The notes under the pieces are model-generated. The model did not search any database. It was not told where the DNA came from and saw nothing but the letters and a program-made list of their open reading frames with translations. Shown one piece after another: positions 7,482 to 15,095 of a stretch of DNA of 20,262 nucleotides. Positions within the stretch are counted from its first letter, which is position 1, and each line of letters opens with the position of its first letter. The position numbers and the translations under genes were made by a program. This stretch comes from CAZADA01 sp964524065. GTDB lineage: Bacteria; Pseudomonadota; Alphaproteobacteria; Caulobacterales; Maricaulaceae. The stretch spans positions 1 to 20,262 of the forward strand of contig CAZGCB010000045.1 of assembly GCA_964524065.1 (NCBI GenBank), in the 5' to 3' direction.

Positions 7482-9677
7482 ATGGCTGATACTGTGCGCG
7501 TGACGCGACGGTCCTTCGTCATCGGCAGCGGCGCCGCGGGACTGACCATTGGCATCTTGTCCGGCTGTACGCAGGCCCAACCGCCCGTCGAGGACACCGC
7601 CGACGCTCCGTCGGTTCCCGAGGTGAACGCCTGGGTGCATGTCGGCGTGGATGATGTGGTGACCATTCGCATCGCCCGTTCAGAAATGGGGCAGGGCACG
7701 CTGACGGGCTTGGCGCAATTGGTGGCCGAGGAACTCGATTGCGCCTGGGACAAGGTGGTGACGCAGTACCCGACGCCGGGGCAGAACCTTGCCCGCGAAC
7801 GCGTGTGGCGGGATTTCTCCACCGGCGGCAGCCAAGGCATCCGGGGCTCGCAAGACTATGTGCGCGAAGGCGGCGCGGCCGCCAAGGCCATGCTGATCGA
7901 AGCGGCGGCGCTGGAATGGGACGTGCCCGTGTCCGAATGCTCCGCCAAGGACAGCGTCATCACCCACGGTCCCAGCGGACGCACGATCACCTATGGCGCG
8001 GTCGCCAACCAAGCGGCGCAATTGCCGCCGCCCTTGGAGGTGACGCTCAAAGATCCCTCCGCATGGACGTTGATCGGCCAACCCGTGAAGCGTTTGGACA
8101 CCGCCGACAAGCTCACCGGCGCTCAGATTTATGGCGCGGACTTGCAGCTGGAAGGCATGCTGAACGCCTCTGTGAAGGCGGCGCCCATGCGCGGCGGCGC
8201 CCTGGCTAGTTTTGACGCCGACGCCATCGCGGACATGCCCGGTGTGCGCCATGTGCTGAAGGTTGATGACACCGCCGTCGCCGTGGTCGCCGACACCTGG
8301 TGGCAGGCCAACACGGCGTTGGAGGCCCTGCCGATTGAATGGACGCCCGGTCCGGGTTCGGATCACTCCAGCGCCGCCTTCGAGGCCGAGCTTGAGGACG
8401 GCCTTACCGCCGAACAGGGCTTTATCGGCAACGCCTATGGCGATGTGCCGGCCGCGTTTGGCGCGGCTGCGCAGACCGTCGCGGCGGTCTATAACATGCC
8501 GCACCAAAACCATGCCTGCATGGAGCCGATGAACGCCACGGCTTTGTGGACCGCGGAGCGCTGCGAGGTGTGGTGCCCGACGCAAAATGGCGAGTCCGCG
8601 CTGGCGGCCGCGGCGTCAGCGGCCGGCCTGCCCATTGAACAGTGCGAGGTGTACAAGCTGCATTTGGGCGGCGGTTTCGGCCGGCGCGGCATGAATGATT
8701 ACGTCACCCAGGTCGTCTCCATCGCCAAGCAGATCCCCGGCACGCCGGTGAAGCTGTTGTGGACGCGTGAAGAGTCCATGCGCCAGGGCTTCTTCCATCC
8801 CATCACGAAGGCCAAGGTGGAGGGCGCGCTGGACGCCGAAGGTAATCTCCTAGGGCTGCGCATGCGCATTTCCGGACAGTCCATCCTCGCCGCTCTCATG
8901 CCGCAAGCGCTCATGAACGGCGCGGATTTCGCCACCTTTCAGGGTTTGCTGCCGTCGGGCGTGGATCCGCGGGTGGAAGATCAAATCCTCACCTACACCT
9001 TCCCCAGCCTGCTGATCGACCACGCCATGCGCAACCCGCCAGTGCGGCCGGGCTTCTGGCGGGGCGTCAACGCCAACCAAAACGCGATCTATCTCGAATG
9101 CTTCATGGACGACTTGGCCATCGCCGCGGGCCGGGATCCGCTGGAGTTTCGTCTGGCCTATCTGAAAGACAGCCCGAAAACCGCGGCGGTTTTGCGCGCG
9201 GCCGCCGAAAGGTCCGGCTGGGGCAGCGGTGATGGAAAGGCCCGTGGGCTGTGCGCGTTTTACTCTTTCGGTGCGTACACGGCGGCCTGCGCGGAAGTCA
9301 CCGTATCCGAAGAGGGACGGCTGAAGATCGATCGCATCGTGGCGGCCACCGATCCCGGCTACGCCGTTAATCCGCAGCAAATCGAAGCCCAAGTGGAGGG
9401 CTCCTTCGTCTATGGCCTGTCGGCCATGCTGTACGGCGCCATCACGTTCGAAGACGGCCGGGTGCAGCAGGAGAACTTCGACACCTTCAACTCCATGCGC
9501 ATGGCCGACATGCCGGAGGTGGAGACCATTGTCATGCCCTCCGGCGGCTTTTGGGGCGGCGTGGGCGAGCCCACCATCGCGGTGGCGGCGCCGGCGGTGC
9601 TCAACGCCATTTACGCCGCCACCGGCAAACGGGTGCGTCAGCTGCCCATCGCCGATCAGAATCTGAGGGACGTGTGA
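7482..9677 (+). CDS. Molybdopterin-binding large subunit of IorAB-like hydroxylase, Tat lipoprotein
   Basis: This 731-aa protein resembles the large subunit of isoquinoline 1-oxidoreductase and related Mo hydroxylases that oxidise aldehydes or N-heterocycles with water as oxygen source. A Tat motif (TRRSF, R9-R10) precedes a hydrophobic stretch and a strong lipobox, LSGC with C29, suggesting a membrane-anchored periplasmic protein. A hammerhead-like domain begins near residue 200. GGGFGRR at 396-402 is a cofactor-binding loop, and GVGE supplies the expected catalytic glutamate E696. This family is known to use a CMP-form, sulfurated Mo cofactor, which agrees with mocA and xdhC in the facing operon. 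RBS-like GGGGAAC precedes ATG 7482. Its stop overlaps the GTG start of the next cytochrome gene. The substrate cannot be read; the sulfur genes downstream suggest a sulfur compound or an aldehyde derived from one. Confidence 0.92.
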   Translation: MADTVRVTRRSFVIGSGAAGLTIGILSGCTQAQPPVEDTADAPSVPEVNAWVHVGVDDVVTIRIARSEMGQGTLTGLAQLVAEELDCAWDKVVTQYPTPGQNLARERVWRDFSTGGSQGIRGSQDYVREGGAAAKAMLIEAAALEWDVPVSECSAKDSVITHGPSGRTITYGAVANQAAQLPPPLEVTLKDPSAWTLIGQPVKRLDTADKLTGAQIYGADLQLEGMLNASVKAAPMRGGALASFDADAIADMPGVRHVLKVDDTAVAVVADTWWQANTALEALPIEWTPGPGSDHSSAAFEAELEDGLTAEQGFIGNAYGDVPAAFGAAAQTVAAVYNMPHQNHACMEPMNATALWTAERCEVWCPTQNGESALAAAASAAGLPIEQCEVYKLHLGGGFGRRGMNDYVTQVVSIAKQIPGTPVKLLWTREESMRQGFFHPITKAKVEGALDAEGNLLGLRMRISGQSILAALMPQALMNGADFATFQGLLPSGVDPRVEDQILTYTFPSLLIDHAMRNPPVRPGFWRGVNANQNAIYLECFMDDLAIAAGRDPLEFRLAYLKDSPKTAAVLRAAAERSGWGSGDGKARGLCAFYSFGAYTAACAEVTVSEEGRLKIDRIVAATDPGYAVNPQQIEAQVEGSFVYGLSAMLYGAITFEDGRVQQENFDTFNSMRMADMPEVETIVMPSGGFWGGVGEPTIAVAAPAVLNAIYAATGKRVRQLPIADQNLRDV

Positions 9678-10042
9678 AGCCGGCTGGGATGCGGCGTTGG
9701 CCTGCGTCTTTGATCGCAAGCCTCTTCGCCGCATCCTGCGGACAAAGCGAGCCGGTGACGGGGGCGACGTCCGTAGTCCCATCGGTTGTCGCTAGTGCTG
9801 AAGCCGCCCTGTCTGAGGCGGCGACATTGGCCGCCTCCTGCAGCGGGTGTCATCACCGCGCGGGCCAAGCCTTGGTGAGCTTGGAGGGACGGGACGCGGC
9901 GGCCATCACGGCTTTGTTGCTGGCCTATAAGCATGAGGATGGGATGACGGTGATGCACCGCATCGCGCGCGGCTATGGCGATGCAGATCTTGCGGCCATC
10001 GCCGCCGTGCTCGCGGGTGACGCCGCGGACACCGCGCCATGA
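9674..10042 (+). CDS. fccA: FccA-like monoheme c-type cytochrome, probable lipoprotein
   Basis: The chosen start is GTG 9674, which forms a GTGA overlap with the stop of the Mo subunit; ATG 9689 is an alternative. The 122-aa product has a signal with a possible lipobox, AASC with C22. One heme site, CSGCH (C56, C59, H60), is seen. The segment MTVMHRIARGYGDADL (from 91) matches the distal-Met region of cytochromes that partner sulfide dehydrogenase, with M94 the likely heme ligand. It directly precedes an FccB-type flavoprotein and overlaps it by ATGA, the standard fccAB arrangement. Its role would be to accept electrons from sulfide oxidation. It may also serve the Mo hydroxylase, which lacks a flavin subunit. 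It could instead be called soxE-like, but a single heme fits FccA better. Confidence 0.82.
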   Translation: MKPAGMRRWPASLIASLFAASCGQSEPVTGATSVVPSVVASAEAALSEAATLAASCSGCHHRAGQALVSLEGRDAAAITALLLAYKHEDGMTVMHRIARGYGDADLAAIAAVLAGDAADTAP

Positions 10043-11301
10043 CGGGCGAACCGCGCCGGCGCACTGTCCTTGCGGGACTTGGCGCGGCGGCCTTCGCGCC
10101 GCACGCCTTCGCCAGCGTCAAAGCGCGCTTGGTGGTGGTGGGCGGCGGCTTTGGCGGCGCCACAGCGGCCCGCACCGCCAAACGGCTGATGCCGCAAGCA
10201 GACGTCACGCTGATCGATCCGGCCGATGGCTATGTGGCGTGTCCCTTCAGCAATTTGGTGATCTCCGGCGATCGCCCGCTCCGCGCGCAGCGTTTCGCCC
10301 ATGCCAGCCTGGCGCAGGCCGGCGTGTCCCATCGGCAAGTGCGCGCGACGGATGTGGATGCGAGCGCCAAGAGTGTGACGCTCGAAACCGGCGATCGGCT
10401 GCCTTATGACCGCTTGATCCTATCGCCCGGCGTCGATCTGCGGTGGGATGGGCTGGAGGGATACACGCCCGCCGCGGCGGGGCGCATGCCCCATGCTTGG
10501 AAGGCTGGCGCCCAGACCGCGCTGCTGCGGCGTCAGCTGGAGACCATGGAGGATGGCGGGGTCGTGGTGATGTCCGCGCCCGCCGCGCCCTATCGCTGTC
10601 CGCCGGGGCCTTATGAGCGGGCGAGCCTCATCGCGCATTACCTCAAGACGCACAAACCGCGCTCCAAGCTGATCGTCCTCGACGCTAAGGAAGAGTTCTC
10701 CAAGGGCGCTTTGTTCCGCGAAGCCTGGGCGCAGCATTACCCCGATCATGTGGAGTGGCGCCGCGCCAGCGCGGATGGCCGCGTGCGCCGGGTGGACGCC
10801 GACGTCATGACGCTGGAGACCGATTTCGACCGGCTGCACGCCAGCGTGGCCAATGTGATTCCACCGCAGCGAGCCGCCGCGATCGCGGGGCGCGCCGGCG
10901 TCGCCGATCAGACGGGCTGGTGTCCCATCGATGCGGTGAGCTTTGAATCGACGCTGCAGCCGCACATCCATGTCATTGGCGATGCAGCCATCGCTGCGCC
11001 CATGCCGAAGTCAGCCTTCGCCGCCAATCTCCAGGGCAAGCTGTGCGCCATCCAGATCGCCAGGCTTCTGCAGGATTTGCCGCCGCAGCCGACGCGTTTG
11101 GTCAACACATGTTATTCCTACACCACGCCAGAGACAGCGATCTCCATTGTCGGCGCCTATGCCAATGAAGGCGGGCGTTTCCAATCCATCCCCGGCGCCG
11201 GCGGCGTCAGTCCTTTGGGCGCGGAGGATAGCCTGCGCCGGGCGGAGGCGGCCCAGGCGCAAGACTGGTTCGCCGCCGTGACGCGCGAGGCCTTCGGATG
11301 A
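10039..11301 (+). CDS. fccB: Flavocytochrome c sulfide dehydrogenase flavoprotein subunit (FccB/SoxF type)
   Basis: This 420-aa FAD protein oxidises sulfide in the periplasm and passes electrons to its cytochrome subunit. A Tat signal (RRRTVLAGLG, residues 6-15) is followed by the Rossmann motif GGGFGG at 35-40. Three family-defining cysteines are visible: C68 in ACPFSN, where FAD is covalently bound in known FccB proteins, and C187 (RCPPGP) and C358 (NTCYSY), which match the redox disulfide at the active site. ATG 10039 overlaps the stop of the preceding cytochrome gene, and its own TGA overlaps the start of soxX. All key residues are kept, so the enzyme is probably active. In other sox clusters the homologue is called SoxF. 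Related sulfide:quinone reductases are membrane-bound and lack the Tat signal and CP.SN motif. Confidence 0.93.
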   Translation: MTGEPRRRTVLAGLGAAAFAPHAFASVKARLVVVGGGFGGATAARTAKRLMPQADVTLIDPADGYVACPFSNLVISGDRPLRAQRFAHASLAQAGVSHRQVRATDVDASAKSVTLETGDRLPYDRLILSPGVDLRWDGLEGYTPAAAGRMPHAWKAGAQTALLRRQLETMEDGGVVVMSAPAAPYRCPPGPYERASLIAHYLKTHKPRSKLIVLDAKEEFSKGALFREAWAQHYPDHVEWRRASADGRVRRVDADVMTLETDFDRLHASVANVIPPQRAAAIAGRAGVADQTGWCPIDAVSFESTLQPHIHVIGDAAIAAPMPKSAFAANLQGKLCAIQIARLLQDLPPQPTRLVNTCYSYTTPETAISIVGAYANEGGRFQSIPGAGGVSPLGAEDSLRRAEAAQAQDWFAAVTREAFG

Positions 11302-11816
11302 TTGGGGTCAAGCGCTGGCGGCCGGGGCTTTGGCGGCGGGAGCGGCGGTGGGGCAGCCTGACCGGCATGCTCGCGTCTGTGCTCGGCGCCGTGGCCTGTG
11401 AGCCATCGCCTCCGCCTCTGATCGGCCCAGCCCTGATTGAGGACGACGCGCTCGCTCCCCTCACAACGACGCCCGGAAACGCCGAGCGCGGCGCCCGCAT
11501 TTTTGCGGAGCGCGGGCGGGGACATTGTGTGCTGTGCCACCAGCTGGCGACCGTGGAGTCGCCCTTTCAGGGCGATGTCGGCCCGGCGCTGACCGGCCTT
11601 GCCGATCGCTTGTCGCCGGCCCAAATCCGGTTGCGGGTGGCGGCGCCGTCCGCCGTCTGGCCGGACACCATCATGCCAGCCTATTATCGGGTGACGGACC
11701 TGCATCAGGTCGCCCCCGACTTTGCGGGCCGGCCCATACTCAGCGCCCAGGAGATTGAGGATGTCGTGGCGTTCTTATCCCAACAGCATGCCCATCAGGG
11801 CGGTGGGGCCCCTTAG
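11298..11816 (+). CDS. soxX: SoxX, monoheme cytochrome of the SoxAX complex, possible lipoprotein
   Basis: This 172-aa c-type cytochrome starts at ATG 11298 in an ATGA overlap with the flavoprotein gene. An Arg-rich n-region and hydrophobic stretch end in AVAC with C34, a plausible lipobox. The heme motif CVLCH uses C77, C80 and H81. DTIMPAYY gives M126 as the distal ligand and is a SoxX hallmark. SoxX joins SoxA to load thiosulfate or other reduced sulfur onto the cysteine of SoxY. Most characterised SoxX proteins are soluble, so lipid anchoring would be unusual. The 3' end overlaps the start of soxY by 56 nt. Confidence 0.92.
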   Translation: MIGVKRWRPGLWRRERRWGSLTGMLASVLGAVACEPSPPPLIGPALIEDDALAPLTTTPGNAERGARIFAERGRGHCVLCHQLATVESPFQGDVGPALTGLADRLSPAQIRLRVAAPSAVWPDTIMPAYYRVTDLHQVAPDFAGRPILSAQEIEDVVAFLSQQHAHQGGGAP

Positions 11817-12282
11817 CCGCGAAGCCGTCAGGCTATCGCGCCGGACGCTGTTGAAAAACGGGGCGGTCGTCGCCGCCTCCGCAGCGGCGTTCACGTCGCT
11901 GCCCGCACAGGCGGCGCCTGAGGATCTCATCGCCGCCCAGCGCGCGCTGTTCGGCGATCGCCCCATCCGCGAAGGCCGCGTCAGCGTCTCCCTGCCGCCG
12001 ATTTCCGAGAACGGGTTTTCCGTCCCCTTGGAGATCGCTGTGGACAGCCCCATGACGGAGGCGGACCATGTGGTGCAAGTCGCCGTGTTCTCCCCACGCA
12101 ACCCGCTGGCGGACATTGTGCGCTTTCAGCTCGGCCCGCGCGCCGGGCGCGCGCACGTCGCCACGCGCGTGCGCCTCGCGGGAACGCAAGCGCTGACGGC
12201 GGTGGCGGAGATGAAGGATGGCGGTTTGTGGTCGGGATCGGCGGAGACGGTGGTGACCCTGGCCGCCTGCGTCGTGTTGTGA
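11761..12282 (+). CDS. soxY: SoxY sulfur carrier subunit with non-canonical C-terminus
   Basis: ATG 11761 was chosen because AGGAG lies 7 nt upstream; ATG 11788 is the main alternative and gives a shorter n-region. The 173-aa product has a Tat signal (RRTLLKNG, R27-R28). The mature part matches SoxY, including ENGFSVPLEIAVDSPM (83-98) and SPRNPLADIVRFQL (111-124). In known SoxY the C-terminus is GGCGG, with the cysteine carrying sulfur intermediates on a flexible arm. Here it reads VTLAACVVL: the cysteine (C170) is kept, but the flanking glycines are absent and the tail is hydrophobic. No nearby frameshift restores GGCGG. SoxZ follows, so a SoxYZ carrier should form, but its access to partner enzymes may differ. 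Confidence 0.9.
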   Translation: MSWRSYPNSMPIRAVGPLSREAVRLSRRTLLKNGAVVAASAAAFTSLPAQAAPEDLIAAQRALFGDRPIREGRVSVSLPPISENGFSVPLEIAVDSPMTEADHVVQVAVFSPRNPLADIVRFQLGPRAGRAHVATRVRLAGTQALTAVAEMKDGGLWSGSAETVVTLAACVVL

Positions 12283-12292
12283 GGACGAGCCC

Positions 12293-12613
12293 ATGAACGG
12301 CATCCGCATTTCTGCACCCGACACCGCTGCGGCGGGGGACATCATCGACATCCGCGTGCTGATCCAGCACCCCATGGAGAGCGGTTTTCGCCGCGGCAGC
12401 CGGGGCGAGCCGATCGCGCGCGACATCATCACGCGGTTTGAGTGCTTCTATGCGGGGGAGACGGTTTTCGCCGCCGATTTCTTCCCCGCTATCGCCGCCA
12501 ACCCCTTTCTCAGCTTCCACACCCGCGCGCTTGAAAGCGGCCCCTTGCTGTTTCGCTGGACGGACCAAAACGGCGTGGTCTGGGAAGACACCAAACACAT
12601 CACCGTGACATGA
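12293..12613 (+). CDS. soxZ: SoxZ, partner subunit of the SoxYZ sulfur carrier
   Basis: This 106-aa immunoglobulin-fold protein is of normal length for SoxZ and has no signal peptide, as expected since SoxZ is exported bound to the Tat substrate SoxY. Conserved segments include LIQHPMESGFRRG (19-31), the AIAANPFLSF segment and SGPLLFRWTDQNG near the end. GAGG precedes ATG 12293 at suitable spacing, 10 nt after the soxY stop. Its stop overlaps the start of soxA (ATGA). The partner SoxY has an altered carrier arm while SoxZ looks ordinary. Confidence 0.93.
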   Translation: MNGIRISAPDTAAAGDIIDIRVLIQHPMESGFRRGSRGEPIARDIITRFECFYAGETVFAADFFPAIAANPFLSFHTRALESGPLLFRWTDQNGVVWEDTKHITVT

Positions 12614-13401
12614 AGTGGATTGCGGCGCTTTTGCTCGGCGTTTTCGGCGTGCAAGCGTGCACCGAACAGCCATCGGCCCCCGTTGCGACACCGGCGCCGC
12701 TAGAGCCGCTGCAATCTGGATCAGCGTTCCTCACGCCTGAGACTCGGGCGCTGCAGAACGACGCCTTCGCCAATCCGGGACTGCTCTGGGTGGATCAGGG
12801 CCAGGCCTTGTTCCATCGCGCACAGGGGGAGCGGGCCAGCTGCGCAGCCTGTCATGGCGACGGAGGCGCTGCGCTGATCGGCGCGGCGGCCAGCTTCCCC
12901 CAATGGGACGCCCAAGCCGCAAAGCCAATGAATCTGGAGCAGCGCATCAATGCGTGCCGCGAGCGCCATCAAGGCCTGGCGCCTCTGGCCTATGAAAGCG
13001 ACGATTTGCTGGCCCTCACCGCCTATGTGGCGCGCTTGTCCCATGGCGCGCCGCTGGCGGTGGAGCTGACGCCGGATTTGCAGCCCGCCTATGACGAGGG
13101 CCGCCGTTATTTCACCACCCGGCGGGGGCAGTTCAACATTTCCTGCACGCAGTGCCATGACGATCACTGGGGCCGGCGGCTGCGCGGCGACACCATCAGC
13201 CAGGGCCATGGTAATGGCTTTCCCGCGTATCGTTTGGAGTGGGAGAACCTGGGCTCCCTGCATCGGCGGTTTCACGATTGCGATGCCGGCGTGCGGGCTG
13301 CGCCGCAGCCGCTGGGCTCGGACGCCTATGTGGCGCTGGAGCTGTTTCTGGCGGTTCGGGCGTCGGGCCTGCCCATGGAGACGCCGGCTGTGCGGCGCTG
13401 A
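12610..13401 (+). CDS. soxA: SoxA, diheme cytochrome of the SoxAX complex, probable lipoprotein
   Basis: This 263-aa protein holds two heme sites: CAACH (C78, C81, H82) and CTQCH (C179, C182, H183). It therefore belongs to the two-heme SoxA forms rather than those that lost the first heme. R220 and C224 in RRFHDC match the active-site Arg and the cysteine ligand that is modified to a persulfide in studied SoxA. QGHGNGFPAYRLEW (198-211) and the LPMETPAVRR end are also typical. The signal ends in VQAC with C17, a possible lipobox. With SoxX it would attach reduced sulfur to SoxY. It is the last gene of the operon. No intrinsic terminator is seen in the 30 nt before the convergent moeA stop. Confidence 0.93.
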   Translation: MKWIAALLLGVFGVQACTEQPSAPVATPAPLEPLQSGSAFLTPETRALQNDAFANPGLLWVDQGQALFHRAQGERASCAACHGDGGAALIGAAASFPQWDAQAAKPMNLEQRINACRERHQGLAPLAYESDDLLALTAYVARLSHGAPLAVELTPDLQPAYDEGRRYFTTRRGQFNISCTQCHDDHWGRRLRGDTISQGHGNGFPAYRLEWENLGSLHRRFHDCDAGVRAAPQPLGSDAYVALELFLAVRASGLPMETPAVRR

Positions 13402-13431
13402 GGCGGGGCCTGCGCTACGCACGCGCGCCGG

Positions 13432-14628
13432 CTAAAACCCAAGCGTCTCGAAGGGAAGGTACTCCACGGCGCTTCCCGCGTTCAGCGGTGTGTGCGCCGG
13501 CTGTCGCACAAGAATATCCGCGTTGGCGAACGGACGCAGCAGCGAGCTGTCATCGCGCAAATCCACCACGACCCGCCCCGCCTGCAGCGCGCCGCGATGC
13601 CAGGTTTCGCGTCCGCCCGGTGATGACAGCGCTCCGGTCAGCCGGGCGGTCCGGGTTTGGATGGCGTCGGCGGCCTCCAATCCTTGCAAACGCGCGACCA
13701 GCGGCGCCAGCAACAGGCGCGCGGTGACGAGAGCGGAGGCCGGATTGCCGGGCAGGCCGACCACCAGCGCTCCCTCGGCGCGGGCATGCCAAAACGGCTT
13801 GCCCGGTCGCACGGCGACGCCGGCGAAGGCCATGGCGGCGCCGGCCGCGTCAAAGCTGCGCCGGACCACGTCATGCGCGCCGACGGAGGCGCCGCCAATG
13901 GTGACGATGAGATCGGCCTCGGCGATCAGGCGGCGGGCCTCGCGCGTCACGGCATCGGCGTCGTCCGGGACATGCGCGTGCTGCACCGTCCCCGCGCCCC
14001 AGCCGCTTAACAGAGCCGCAACGCCGTGGGACGCGGCGTCAATGATGCGCGTATCATCGGGGGCGCCGCCGGGTGCGACCAGTTCATCGCCCGTGGACAC
14101 CAAGGCGATGTGGGGACGCCGATGCACGTGCAAGGCGGCGCGGTTGGCGGCGGCGGCGAGTGCGATCTGCCCCGGCCCGAGCCGCACGCCCGGCTGCAGC
14201 AGCACATCATCCTTGCGGAAATCGAGCCCCGCCGGGCGCACATAGCGCGCGTCCCCCGGGCTTTGCGTCAGAGTTGCGATATCGCCCGCGACCGTAACGA
14301 TTTCCTGCACCAGGATGCGGTCCGCGCCCTCCGGCACAACAGCGCCAGTGAAAATGCGCACGGCTTCGCCCGGCCCCACAGCGCCCGTAAAGGGCTGGCC
14401 GGCCGGCGCCGCGCCAATCACGGTGAAACGCCCAGCCTCAAGATCCGCTTCGCGGATCGCATAGCCGTCCATGGCCGAGAGGGGCTGCGGCGGCTGATCG
14501 CGGTAGGCCGTGACCCTTGTCGCGAGAACGGCCCCGGCGGCGTCTTGCAGCGGAACCGTGACGGCGCCCAAGGGGGCCACGCCGCTCAACACACGCGCGC
14601 GCGCCTCCTCCAGACTGATCAGGCTCAC
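13432..14628 (-). CDS. moeA: MoeA, molybdopterin molybdenumtransferase
   Basis: This 398-aa enzyme inserts molybdenum into adenylated molybdopterin. GTG 14628 was chosen as start because it forms a GTGA overlap with the moaC stop and places the protein start as normal for MoeA (SLISLEEARARV); TTG 14640 is less likely. Motifs are SAMDGYA (51-57), TGDEL (178-182), GGASVGAHD (244-252) and LPGNP (291-295), in the order known for MoeA. The last gene of the minus-strand operon, it ends 30 nt from the convergent soxA stop. Confidence 0.95.
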   Translation of the reverse strand: MSLISLEEARARVLSGVAPLGAVTVPLQDAAGAVLATRVTAYRDQPPQPLSAMDGYAIREADLEAGRFTVIGAAPAGQPFTGAVGPGEAVRIFTGAVVPEGADRILVQEIVTVAGDIATLTQSPGDARYVRPAGLDFRKDDVLLQPGVRLGPGQIALAAAANRAALHVHRRPHIALVSTGDELVAPGGAPDDTRIIDAASHGVAALLSGWGAGTVQHAHVPDDADAVTREARRLIAEADLIVTIGGASVGAHDVVRRSFDAAGAAMAFAGVAVRPGKPFWHARAEGALVVGLPGNPASALVTARLLLAPLVARLQGLEAADAIQTRTARLTGALSSPGGRETWHRGALQAGRVVVDLRDDSSLLRPFANADILVRQPAHTPLNAGSAVEYLPFETLGF

Positions 14629-15095
14629 GGGCGGGCCCAATCGCCGGCCTTCCCGCCTGTCTTGCTTTTCAAGTGAATGCTGGTGATTTCAATGTCCCTC
14701 TGCGCGGCTTTGAGCATGTCATAAATCGTCAAGCACGCGACGGAGACGGCAGTCAGCGCCTCCATCTCAACGCCGGTGCGTCCCGTGGTGCGCGCCGTCG
14801 CGATCACCCGCAGGCCCGGCAAAGCCGCATCGGGCGTGATCTTCACCGTCACCTTGTCCAGGGGCAAGGGGTGGCACAAGGGAATGAGGTCCGCCGTGCG
14901 CTTGGAGCCCATGATCCCGGCGAGGGTGGCGACGCCCGCCACATCGCCTTTTTTCGTCTCGCCGGACGCCAAAGCCAACGTCTCGCGCGTCATGCGCACC
15001 GCGCCTTCGGCCACCGCTTCGCGAACGGATTCGGGTTTGGCGGAGACATCGACCATGGCCGGCTGGCCGCCTTGAAAATGGGTGAGATCGCTCAT
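14625..15095 (-). CDS. moaC: MoaC, cyclic pyranopterin monophosphate synthase
   Basis: This 156-aa enzyme converts the MoaA product into cyclic pyranopterin monophosphate. The start at ATG 15095 overlaps the moaB stop (ATGA); longer versions would run into moaB. Conserved residues are all present: K49 in KKGDV, H75 in LCHP, GVEMEALTA (108-116), D126 and K129 in IYDMLKA. Length is typical. Its stop overlaps the GTG start of moeA, so translation of the two is probably coupled. Confidence 0.96.
   Translation of the reverse strand: MSDLTHFQGGQPAMVDVSAKPESVREAVAEGAVRMTRETLALASGETKKGDVAGVATLAGIMGSKRTADLIPLCHPLPLDKVTVKITPDAALPGLRVIATARTTGRTGVEMEALTAVSVACLTIYDMLKAAQRDIEITSIHLKSKTGGKAGDWARP

Noticed and set aside
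8850..9782. Long open minus-strand frame antisense to the Mo subunit gene
   Set aside because: It has no family motif, is rich in Arg, His and Gly as expected for an antisense frame of GC-rich coding DNA, and overlaps a gene whose motifs are certain.
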